This document shows, one piece after another, positions 13,230 through 20,946 of a DNA stretch of 64,000 bases. The position numbers and the translations under genes are program-made. The notes beneath the pieces are model-generated. The model did not search any database and was not told where the DNA came from. It worked only from the letters and a program-made list of their open reading frames with translations. Each line of letters begins with the position of its first letter. Positions within the stretch are counted from its first letter, which is position 1. Origin of the DNA: Dasania sp. GY-MA-18 (GTDB taxonomy: Bacteria > Pseudomonadota > Gammaproteobacteria > Pseudomonadales > Dasaniaceae); assembly GCF_024734385.1 (NCBI RefSeq), contig NZ_JANHAP010000005.1, forward strand, positions 1-64,000, written 5' to 3'.

Positions 13230-14375
13230 CTACATCCAGTAACGTAACATACGGGCAATGGTTCCCAGCGCTTTTTGTATCAGGGAGTGTTTAAAATCAT
13301 CGCGCTTAATTTCAAAAGCTTGGTCTATATCGCTAAGTATAAAATTACTTAACTGCTGCTGGCTAGAAGGTTGGGTTAGTATAATATCCAACTCTAAGTC
13401 ATGCAGCGAGCTGCGATGGTTTAAATTGGAACTACCCAATAAATAAAACTCATCAATAATCATCGCTTTGGCGTGTAAAAAACTAGGTAAGTATTCGTAA
13501 ATGCGTATGCCGGAACTTAATAAATCATGGTAATAGCTATTGGCAAGATAGGGAAATAAAATCACATCTGAGTGGCGTGGCACTACGACTCGCACATCAA
13601 TATTGCGTTGGGCTGCTAGCTTAAGTGCTTTAATGATACGGCCTGAGGGGGCGAAATAAGCGCTAACTATCCATATTCTCTGCTTGGCGTTATTGATTTT
13701 TTTAACCAATAAATGATTTTTTCGTTTGCGTGAACGGTGGCTAAAATTATGCCAATAAAACTGAAAATGATGGGGCAGGGTTTTAGGGTGTTGTTTGGTT
13801 TTTGAGCGCTGCCAAAAATGGTCAAAGTTATTGCTGATGGCGGCGACATTGGCGCCGCAAACCATAACACCATAATCGCGCCAGTTTTCACCGCCATTAG
13901 CTTTACTTAGATGTTGGTCGGTGATGTTAAAACTGCCTGTCCACAGTTGTTTGTAATCGATTATGCATAGCTTGCGGTGGTCGCGGTGATTAATTTTCTG
14001 GAAAAAGTGTAGTGCTTTTTGAAAATAATTACCTTCAAACGCAGATCGTCTATATTGGCTGAGCTGCCAGGGCAGGGGGTGAAAAATACGTATTTCTATG
14101 CCGTGTTTTTCTAGCTCTAAAGCCGCTTTTAGCCCTGAGTTGTAGGAGCCTATGCCATCTATGAGTACGCGCACAGTAATTTTGCGTTTTACTGCCTGGG
14201 CTAGAGCCGCGATGATGCTGCGGCCGGTTTTATCGTAATTAAAAATATAAAAATTAAGATCTATACTTTGTTTGGCTTGGCTGATGGCACTTATTAAGGC
14301 CTCAAAATAGAGTTCGGCATTATCAAATAAAGCTTCTTGTTGCCAACTATAGGGTTTGAGTGTTACTGCTTGCAT
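13230..14375 (-). CDS. clsB: Cardiolipin synthase B (phospholipase D family)
   Basis: This is a phospholipase D-superfamily transferase of 381 residues (E. coli ClsB 413). Two HKD motifs, HxKxxxxD, are present at His133/Lys135/Asp140 (HRKLCIID) and His301/Lys303/Asp308 (HAKAMIID), each followed by the usual GS.N segment. E. coli ClsB makes cardiolipin or phosphatidylglycerol from other phospholipids at the inner membrane. There is no N-terminal transmembrane pair as in ClsA, which favours ClsB. It is the middle gene of the operon, 5 bp from the oxidoreductase stop. The C-terminus is rich in basic and hydrophobic residues. Confidence 0.88.
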   Translation of the reverse strand: MQAVTLKPYSWQQEALFDNAELYFEALISAISQAKQSIDLNFYIFNYDKTGRSIIAALAQAVKRKITVRVLIDGIGSYNSGLKAALELEKHGIEIRIFHPLPWQLSQYRRSAFEGNYFQKALHFFQKINHRDHRKLCIIDYKQLWTGSFNITDQHLSKANGGENWRDYGVMVCGANVAAISNNFDHFWQRSKTKQHPKTLPHHFQFYWHNFSHRSRKRKNHLLVKKINNAKQRIWIVSAYFAPSGRIIKALKLAAQRNIDVRVVVPRHSDVILFPYLANSYYHDLLSSGIRIYEYLPSFLHAKAMIIDEFYLLGSSNLNHRSSLHDLELDIILTQPSSQQQLSNFILSDIDQAFEIKRDDFKHSLIQKALGTIARMLRYWM

Positions 14376-14380
14376 AATAG

Positions 14381-15379
14381 TTATAGGTAGCTGTCATCCA
14401 TGGATAAGATGATTTTTCCTATATGTTGGTTACTTTCCATTAGCTCATGGGCTAGTTTTACCTTATGTAGTGGAAAAATTTTGGCTATGACAGGCTTAAT
14501 GTCACCGTTTTCTAAAAACGGCCAAATATACTGATGTAATTGGGTGGCTATATGCGCCTTCATCTCACTGCTTTGCGAACGCAGGGTAGAGCCGCTAAGG
14601 CTTAAGCGTTTAAGCATTACGGGCATAAAATTTACTTCTACCTTACTACCTTGCAAAAAAGCGATATTAACAATACGGCCGTCTGGTGCCGCGGCTTTAA
14701 TATTACGGTTGATATAATCGCCGCCGACTATATCGAGTATGACATCGGCACCGTGGCCCTCGGTTGCTTCTTTAATGGCGTCCACAAAATCGACGCTGTG
14801 ATAATTAAAAGCCTGCTCGCAGCCTAGCTCTAAACAAGCTGTACATTTTTCATCGCTGCTGGCGGTAACAAATACCCTGGCACCCATGCATTTAGCCATT
14901 TGTATAGCGGCGGTGCCTATGCCGCTGGCGCCACCATGTACCAGTAAGATTTCGCCCGTTTTTAATTGTGCGCGTTCAAACACATTGTTCCACACGGTAA
15001 ACAGGGTTTCGGGCAAGGCTGCGGCCTGTGGATAACTGAGATTTTCGGGCATGGGCAGGCATTGGCCCGCAGGCACTGTTACAAATTCGGCATAGCCGCC
15101 GCCATTGGTGAGCGCGCACACTTTGTCACCGGGCTGCCATTGTTGGGGTTTAATATTGTCTCCCACACGTTCAACAATACCTGACACCTCTAGGCCTAGT
15201 ATGGGGGACGCGTCTTTGGGCGCAGGGTATAGGCCCTGACGTTGAATAATATCGGGGCGATTAATGCCTGCGGCTGCTACCCGTATTAGCAGCTCATCTG
15301 GTCCGGGGGTGGGGGCTGACATCTCTGATTGAATGAGATTTTCGGTGCCGCCAAATTTAATTAAGTCTATATAGCGCAT
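14381..15379 (-). CDS. NAD(P)H quinone oxidoreductase, PIG3/zeta-crystallin type
   Basis: This is a zinc-independent medium-chain dehydrogenase/reductase of 332 residues. It has a GroES-like N-terminal domain (AAGINRPDIIQRQGLYP) and an NAD(P)-binding Rossmann motif VHGGASGIGTAAIQMAK (about 144-160). It lacks the zinc-ligand cysteine cluster, as expected for quinone oxidoreductases of the TIGR02824/PIG3 group. These reduce quinones using NADPH. It leads a tight leftward operon with clsB and the YbhP-like gene. The link between quinone reduction and cardiolipin synthesis is not obvious, so the grouping may be only transcriptional. Confidence 0.88.
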   Translation of the reverse strand: MRYIDLIKFGGTENLIQSEMSAPTPGPDELLIRVAAAGINRPDIIQRQGLYPAPKDASPILGLEVSGIVERVGDNIKPQQWQPGDKVCALTNGGGYAEFVTVPAGQCLPMPENLSYPQAAALPETLFTVWNNVFERAQLKTGEILLVHGGASGIGTAAIQMAKCMGARVFVTASSDEKCTACLELGCEQAFNYHSVDFVDAIKEATEGHGADVILDIVGGDYINRNIKAAAPDGRIVNIAFLQGSKVEVNFMPVMLKRLSLSGSTLRSQSSEMKAHIATQLHQYIWPFLENGDIKPVIAKIFPLHKVKLAHELMESNQHIGKIILSMDDSYL

Positions 15380-15681
15380 AGTAATAGTTAGGCTTATCTA
15401 GGTGTTTGATTGCATTATTTTAGCAGCTACATAGGCTCTGTATAGCCCGTGCTTAGGCTATTAGCTGGCCACTGGATTGCGTGCGTGGCTGCTGCTTTAT
15501 CATCGCTGCTGTGTCAGTCTGTCATGTTTACGTCACATAAACTTCATTTTTCTGTTGCCTAACTGAAATATTACAACGCTTTAATAGCCGTAAATAAATA
15601 TATCGGCTGAATAAGTATTGTAGCTAATAGGCAAACTTAGCAAGGCCGGTTAACAGCGCACTAGATGAAATAGGGGTGTTA
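15380..15681. other. Divergent intergenic region (about 300 bp)
   Basis: This gap separates the leftward oxidoreductase operon from the rightward TonB-dependent receptor. It contains the candidate Pho box at 15520-15552 and AT-rich sequence downstream of it that could hold the -10 region. I see no open reading frame worth calling. Confidence 0.6.
15520..15552 (+). promoter_or_regulatory. Candidate Pho box (PhoB operator)
   Basis: Three successive 11-bp units (TGTCATGTTTA, CGTCACATAAA, CTTCATTTTTC) follow the Pho-box pattern of TGTCA-like half-sites spaced 11 bp apart by AT-rich spacers. The first unit, with the preceding C, gives a perfect CTGTCAT. AT-rich sequence suitable for a -10 element lies about 12-20 bp further on (15564-15574). 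The site is 130 bp upstream of the receptor start, so it would make the receptor and lipoprotein genes phosphate-starvation inducible. Confidence 0.6.
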
Positions 15682-18600
15682 ATGAAACGGTCAATTGTAA
15701 GTTATTTATCCGCCGCGGCGGTTAGTTGCAGTGCTGCTTGGGCTTATGCCGACGATGAGCTAGTGATACAAGTTAATGACGCCAGCGGTGAGGTAACAAC
15801 TTTAGCAGCCAAAGTAGATGGTGGCGATAGCCAGCCCATAAGTGGCAACGGCACCGTTTCTTTTGATTTAAGTGCTGGTGGCCACAGTGTGCAACTATTG
15901 CGCAATGGCGAGGTGGTACATAGCTTTCGCTTTGATAGTGCCAATGGTCAGCTAACCGATATTAATATTGCGCTAGCCTCTGGGGCTAAACCGAAAGTAG
16001 CCATAGAGTCTTATTCAAAAAATGAAACAGCCGGGCAAAAGCTAAAGGCCGCTAAAGGTGGTTTGCAAGGTGTAGTGAGCAGCAACGGTCAAGCCGTAGT
16101 AGGCGCGATGGTGACAGTGGTGGGCGAAAAGTACAGCGCCACAACCAATGCCTATGGTGAGTATGAGTTGCAATTACCTAGGGGTATCTATGAGCTGGAA
16201 ATCAGTCATCCTGACTTAGGTAGCCAGCATGTTAAAGACTACCGAGTCGTCGCCAATGTGACTAAAGGGTCGGACTTTAGACTACGCGGTAGTGATAAGG
16301 CTATAGAAGAAGTGGTGGTTTTAGCCAAAGTGAATGTTTCCGCTTTTGAAGACAGTGAGCGTTACTCTTCAAATGTGGTAGACACCATGGGCATGGAACA
16401 ACTGGCCCGCTTTGGTGATAGTGATGTGGCCGCTTCTGTAGTGCGTGTGCCCAGTGTAACAGTGCAAGACAGTCGCTTTGTTTTTATACGTGGCCTGGGT
16501 GGGCGTTATATTACCACCACGTTGAATGGTGCTACTTTACCGAGTACTGACCCTTCTAAGCGCACAGTGCCCTTAGATTTATTCCCCAGTAATATTGTAG
16601 AGCAGTTATCGGTGCGCAAGACTTTTGTCGCCTCTATGCCCGGCGAAAGCACCGGCGGTAACTTAGTTATCAATACCCGTTCACTGTCGGAAGAAGACTC
16701 AGGCAAACTGTCGTTTACTATGGGCTATGTAGATGGTTTAACAGGCAAGAGCGCTTATGTAGACCCTCATAGCGGCGATTATGATGCGCTGGGTTGGGAT
16801 GATGGCACACGCGATGCGCCAGGCATGGTGGTAGGTATTGCCGATGCACTTAGGTACTCAGAATTTTTAAATCAAGAAGCAAAAAATAATCTGGGGCGCA
16901 TCGCGGGATTAGAACTACTTGATAATTGGGATTTGGCTAAAGATACGGCCAATCCTGATGTGTCACTCAGTATTAACTACGGCGACATTTATTATATAGA
17001 TTCAGCCGATGCCGAGCTGAGTGCATTTGCTGCCTTGAACTATAAGAATGAATGGAAAAAGAAAGATAAAGGGGTAAGGCGAACCTACGGTGGTGGTGAC
17101 TCTTCTGAAGTTGAAGATAACTTTAGCTTTGAAGAGTTCTCAAATGATATAGACGTTAGCGGCCTGGTATCACTGGGCTTAAACATCGGTGAAAGTACCT
17201 ATCAGTCCAATACGATAGTCTCTAGAGTGACTGAGGAGAGTGTACGCTTAACTGAAGGCTACGATAGTGACTCGCTACAAGAAACTATACGTTGGTCTAT
17301 AGAGTGGCAGGAGCGCGAGTTTTTATCGCAGCAATTCAGAGGCCAGCATGTCTTTGGCGACAATGAACAGCTAAGCAATGAATGGCAAGTTACTTTTAGT
17401 AGAGCTACACGTGATGCGCCCGATAGACGTGAGGTGCGTTTCGATCTAGAGGGAACGGATAATGTTTATAACTTACAAGTACCTAATCTGACTAGGCGCT
17501 ACGATGAGTTAACTGACGACAATATTGATATCTCCAGTAAATTTGACCTGCTAATAGAATCCGTAGGCGATATAGAGTCTACAGTGTCTGCCGGTTTTCA
17601 AGTGATTACACGCGAAAGGGAGTCGGAATCCAATACCTATGGTTTTACCGGTGGCCAAACCGCAATAGATGATAATGCCCCCAATTTACAAGTTAGCGAT
17701 GTTATCAATGCTGGCAATGTAACCGGTGATACTAGCACAGGTTATACCTTCCAAGATAAAACCGTAGCCAGTGATAGCTATGATGCAGAAATGGATTTAA
17801 ATAGTCTATTTGTTTCCTATGATGCCTTGATTAATTCTGAGTACCAAGTGGTGCTAGGTGCCAGATACGAAGATTATGAGCAACAAACAGAAACCTATGC
17901 CCTAGAAGGCGACCAGGCACAGGTTGAGTCGCTGTTAGAAGATGACGTGATTTTACCCAGCCTGGCATTCAACTGGTTTTTTGAAGAAGATCAGCAGCTG
18001 CGTATTGCCATTTCTGAAACCGTCTCTAGACCTGATTTTAAAGAAACCGCTAACGCCACATTCTACGATAATGAATTTGATTTTCGGGTACGTGGAAATC
18101 CCAATTTAGAGGTTTCAAAAGTTACTAACTTTGACGCTAGATGGGAGAAATATTGGTCTGATGACGAAAGCATAAGCCTTGCACTGTTTTATAAAGATTT
18201 ATCTGATCCTATAGAACGCATAGTACTTCCCGCCTCAGGAACAGCCGGTAATTCAAGAACCTTTCAAAACTCAGATTCTGCTGAAATTTACGGCATTGAA
18301 TTTGATGGCCGTAAAGTATTTCCTCTGGATAAGTCCTACGTGCAGTCCTTGTTTGTTTCGGTTAATGCCAGTTGGATAGATTCAGAGGTTGAGTTAGGCA
18401 GTGGTGAAACTCGAGAGCTGCAGGGCCAGCCTGAGTATACCTTTAACCTTGTTGTTGGCTACGACGATATTGAAAAAGGTCATGAGCTAACCCTGCTGGC
18501 TAATCAAAACGGCCAAACCATAGTCGATGTAGGTATTTCTGGCTTGCCCGATATAGTCGAAGAGCCGCGTTTTGACCTTAATCTCAATTATAAATATCAG

Positions 18601-18738
18601 TTTAGTGATGACTTGTCGTTTAAAGCCAAGCTGAAAAATTTATTGAACAGTGAGGTTGAATTTACCCAAGGAGGAAAAGTGTTTCAACGTTATGAAAGAG
18701 GGGTTCAAGTCCAGGCTGGGTTTGATTGGAATTTTTAA
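15682..18738 (+). CDS. TonB-dependent receptor with carboxypeptidase-regulatory-like N-domain
   Basis: This outer-membrane receptor has about 1018 residues. It has a signal peptide, an unusual N-terminal extension (about 25-110), then a CarboxypepD_reg-like beta domain (about 125-205: LQGVVSSNGQAVVGAMV...TNAYGEYELQLPRG). A TonB-box-like IEEVVVLA follows, then a plug with RGLGGRYITTTLNGATLPS, and a long barrel ending in FDWNF with a terminal Phe. The ATG at 15682 has AGGGG 7 bp upstream. A GTG two codons earlier is less likely. It sits 38 bp before a beta-helix lipoprotein, probably as one operon. A Pho box upstream suggests uptake of a phosphorus-containing ligand, which is an inference. Confidence 0.88.
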   Translation: MKRSIVSYLSAAAVSCSAAWAYADDELVIQVNDASGEVTTLAAKVDGGDSQPISGNGTVSFDLSAGGHSVQLLRNGEVVHSFRFDSANGQLTDINIALASGAKPKVAIESYSKNETAGQKLKAAKGGLQGVVSSNGQAVVGAMVTVVGEKYSATTNAYGEYELQLPRGIYELEISHPDLGSQHVKDYRVVANVTKGSDFRLRGSDKAIEEVVVLAKVNVSAFEDSERYSSNVVDTMGMEQLARFGDSDVAASVVRVPSVTVQDSRFVFIRGLGGRYITTTLNGATLPSTDPSKRTVPLDLFPSNIVEQLSVRKTFVASMPGESTGGNLVINTRSLSEEDSGKLSFTMGYVDGLTGKSAYVDPHSGDYDALGWDDGTRDAPGMVVGIADALRYSEFLNQEAKNNLGRIAGLELLDNWDLAKDTANPDVSLSINYGDIYYIDSADAELSAFAALNYKNEWKKKDKGVRRTYGGGDSSEVEDNFSFEEFSNDIDVSGLVSLGLNIGESTYQSNTIVSRVTEESVRLTEGYDSDSLQETIRWSIEWQEREFLSQQFRGQHVFGDNEQLSNEWQVTFSRATRDAPDRREVRFDLEGTDNVYNLQVPNLTRRYDELTDDNIDISSKFDLLIESVGDIESTVSAGFQVITRERESESNTYGFTGGQTAIDDNAPNLQVSDVINAGNVTGDTSTGYTFQDKTVASDSYDAEMDLNSLFVSYDALINSEYQVVLGARYEDYEQQTETYALEGDQAQVESLLEDDVILPSLAFNWFFEEDQQLRIAISETVSRPDFKETANATFYDNEFDFRVRGNPNLEVSKVTNFDARWEKYWSDDESISLALFYKDLSDPIERIVLPASGTAGNSRTFQNSDSAEIYGIEFDGRKVFPLDKSYVQSLFVSVNASWIDSEVELGSGETRELQGQPEYTFNLVVGYDDIEKGHELTLLANQNGQTIVDVGISGLPDIVEEPRFDLNLNYKYQFSDDLSFKAKLKNLLNSEVEFTQGGKVFQRYERGVQVQAGFDWNF

Positions 18739-18776
18739 AAAATATTTAAATAAGTTAACTTAACTAGGAGTTTCCT

Positions 18777-20285
18777 ATGAAAACACAAAAACTATTATTA
18801 ACAACCGCTGTTGTTACCGCTTTGGGTGGCCTCTATGGTTGTTCTGAAGGTGATGACTCAACCGTTACGATTGAGGGGGGCAGCGGCGGTTCTACTTCAA
18901 GTTCTATATCACAAAACTGCCCAGACTGGGCCTCAGCTAGAAACATGGACTCTGCAGGTAATGATGTCTGTACGTTACCTTCATCTATTAAACAGGATCG
19001 CACTTTAACCAGCGATATAGTTTGGTATATGGATGGCCGTGTGACTGTAGGTAATGGTAATGCATTGATGTCACCGGTAGAGGGTACTTTAGAAGGTGAT
19101 GTGCCGGTGTTAAATGTTACCTTAACAATAGAGCCGGGTACGGAAATTAAAGGCGCTACGGGAACATTTGCTAATTTGGTAATCACGCGTGGCTCAAAAA
19201 TTGAGGCGGTAGGTACCGCATCCTCGCCAATTATCTTTAGTTCTGATGATGAAGGCTATGACGGCGCCGGCGAGTGGGGTGGTTTGATTCTGCAAGGCTA
19301 CGGTTTGCACAATGATGCGGATTACAGTTGTGATGCCGGGCCTTGTCAGAATGTAGACTCTGAAGGTGAGTCTGGTTTTGCTGGCGGTAGCACCGCAGAC
19401 GATAACAGCGGTACCTTAAAATACGTTGTGGTGACCGAGGGCGGCTACGAGTTTGCACCCGGTAATGAAATTAACGGTATTTCATTTGTAGCAGTTGGCT
19501 CAGGTACTACTGTTGATTACGTGCAGGTAAATAGCAATGCCGACGATGGTGTTGAGTTTTATGGCGGCGCGGTAAACGCTAAGCACTTGGTATTAACCGG
19601 TAATCTAGATGACTCGGTCGACTGGGATGAAGGTTACATTGGCAACTTGCAATACGTGCTGGTTAAACAAACCGAAGCCGCTGGTAATACCATAGAGGCT
19701 GATACCGAAGGTTCTACTGACTTTTTATCGGCGCCAACTATTGTTAACGCTACCTTCTTGGGGCTGATTGGCGACGCTGATGCTAAAGATACCTTGCATG
19801 TTTTGAAAAAATCTTCGGCTGGTTTTATTCACAATTCAGTGCTTAGTGGCGTAGATGCGGATGGTGTTTATGGCACTATCGCTAACTGTGTGCAACTTGA
19901 TGGCACTGGTGCCCAAGATAATGTTGATGGCACTAATGCTGGTGGCGCTAACCCAGGTTTAACCATTAACACTATCTACAATAACGTAGTGGGTAACTGT
20001 ACTAACTTTGAGGTCGATGGCTCAGGCGCGGTACAAAGCACTCTAGGTTCAGGGGCTAACACCAGTGTGTTTACGGTAGCTGATGCTTCTATAGACACTA
20101 ACTATGCTTCACAAGCGGCGGCGGCATCGGGTTTGGCCTCTATAGACTGGGCTACCTTTAATGCCAACCACCCTGAAAGCACGGCTGATGCTTCTTTCTT
20201 GGACGATACTGATTACGCCGGAGCGGTAGATCCCGCAGGCTCGGATGATTGGTTCTCAACGTGGATAGTGTCGGGTTCTTTATAG
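18777..20285 (+). CDS. Beta-helix-type outer-membrane lipoprotein, receptor partner
   Basis: This secreted lipoprotein has 502 residues, with signal peptide and lipobox LYGC (lipidated Cys22). A Gly/Ser-rich tether follows. The body is built of short beta-rich turns with Gly, Asn and Asp (TLTIEPGTEIKG, GSKIEAVGTASSPIIF, GEWGGLILQG, SGTLKYVVVTEGG, GVEFYGGAVNAKHLV), which suggests a right-handed parallel beta-helix. No catalytic motif is recognised. The ATG has AGGAG upstream. Co-transcription with the preceding receptor and a terminator right after it imply a two-gene unit, in which this protein could be a surface ligand-binding partner. That role is inferred, not established. Confidence 0.8.
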   Translation: MKTQKLLLTTAVVTALGGLYGCSEGDDSTVTIEGGSGGSTSSSISQNCPDWASARNMDSAGNDVCTLPSSIKQDRTLTSDIVWYMDGRVTVGNGNALMSPVEGTLEGDVPVLNVTLTIEPGTEIKGATGTFANLVITRGSKIEAVGTASSPIIFSSDDEGYDGAGEWGGLILQGYGLHNDADYSCDAGPCQNVDSEGESGFAGGSTADDNSGTLKYVVVTEGGYEFAPGNEINGISFVAVGSGTTVDYVQVNSNADDGVEFYGGAVNAKHLVLTGNLDDSVDWDEGYIGNLQYVLVKQTEAAGNTIEADTEGSTDFLSAPTIVNATFLGLIGDADAKDTLHVLKKSSAGFIHNSVLSGVDADGVYGTIANCVQLDGTGAQDNVDGTNAGGANPGLTINTIYNNVVGNCTNFEVDGSGAVQSTLGSGANTSVFTVADASIDTNYASQAAAASGLASIDWATFNANHPESTADASFLDDTDYAGAVDPAGSDDWFSTWIVSGSL

Positions 20286-20339
20286 CGGTTTGTTAAAAGT
20301 TTAGACCTGTTTTTAGGGCTCTCATTCAGCCCTCTCCTT

Positions 20340-20371
20340 GGCCACAACAGTAATTGTTGTGGCCTTTTTTT
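20340..20371 (+). terminator. Rho-independent terminator after the beta-helix lipoprotein gene
   Basis: A perfect 10-bp stem (GGCCACAACA / TGTTGTGGCC) with a 5-nt loop is followed by seven T. A weaker hairpin (AGGGCT / AGCCCT) lies just upstream at about 20315-20333. Confidence 0.93.
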
Positions 20372-20456
20372 GTTAGTTGCTAGCTGTTATAAAAAATTTA
20401 GCTATAAAAAAAGGCATTGTGAAAATGCCCTTTTTAAACGTGATAGCTTGCTGGTT

Positions 20457-20789
20457 TTAAATAAAGGCACCAATCAACTGCCAGTTAGTTTGGCCGTTGG
20501 TGGTTTTAATATAGTGATATTGCACCACTGAACCCTCAGATAGATTTTCTATGATTGAGCCTTTAGGTTGTTTAAATTCTAAGGTGCCATCAATAATACA
20601 GCGTGACTCTGGTTTATAAGGTTGGGCCTTGTAAAAGTCTATGCGTACGATATTTTTACCATCTTCGGCTTTGTCGGCTACCACTTTTCCTTCTAGTAAG
20701 CACTCTTGAAATATTTCATTACCAGCAATGGCTGCAGTGCTGGTGCTGATTAGTAGGCTGGCTATAGCCGCGGTGGGGAGGTATTTCAT
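20457..20789 (-). CDS. Small secreted hypothetical protein
   Basis: I do not recognise the family. It has 110 residues, with a clear signal peptide (about 22 residues, ending A-I-A-G). The mature protein of about 88 residues has exactly two cysteines (FQECLLEG and ESRCIIDG), so one disulfide is possible in the periplasm. The sequence is beta-rich (VRIDFYKAQPY, VVQYHYIKTTNGQTNWQLIGAFI). It stands alone downstream of the sulfatase-like gene on the same strand, separated from it by a perfect 17-bp inverted repeat. Confidence 0.65.
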   Translation of the reverse strand: MKYLPTAAIASLLISTSTAAIAGNEIFQECLLEGKVVADKAEDGKNIVRIDFYKAQPYKPESRCIIDGTLEFKQPKGSIIENLSEGSVVQYHYIKTTNGQTNWQLIGAFI

Positions 20790-20884
20790 AGGTTAACGCC
20801 CTCTATAAATTATGAATAAAGATAAGCGCTAGAGCTGTCATTTTTTTGTAATAAAAAACCTATAGCTCGCCTGAATAGGGTAGT

Positions 20885-20924
20885 GTATTTTCATAGAAAG
20901 CACTAGCGCTTTCTATGAAAATAC
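20885..20924. repeat. Perfect 17-bp inverted repeat
   Basis: The arms at 20885-20901 and 20908-20924 are exact reverse complements around the 6-nt loop ACTAGC. The element sits 22 bp past the stop of the leftward sulfatase-like gene. The plus strand has a short T run (about 20931-20935) a few bases after it and the minus strand has none. It may be a transcript-end hairpin or an operator. Confidence 0.75.
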
Positions 20925-20946
20925 TACAGTTTTTGTAGGGTGTTTT

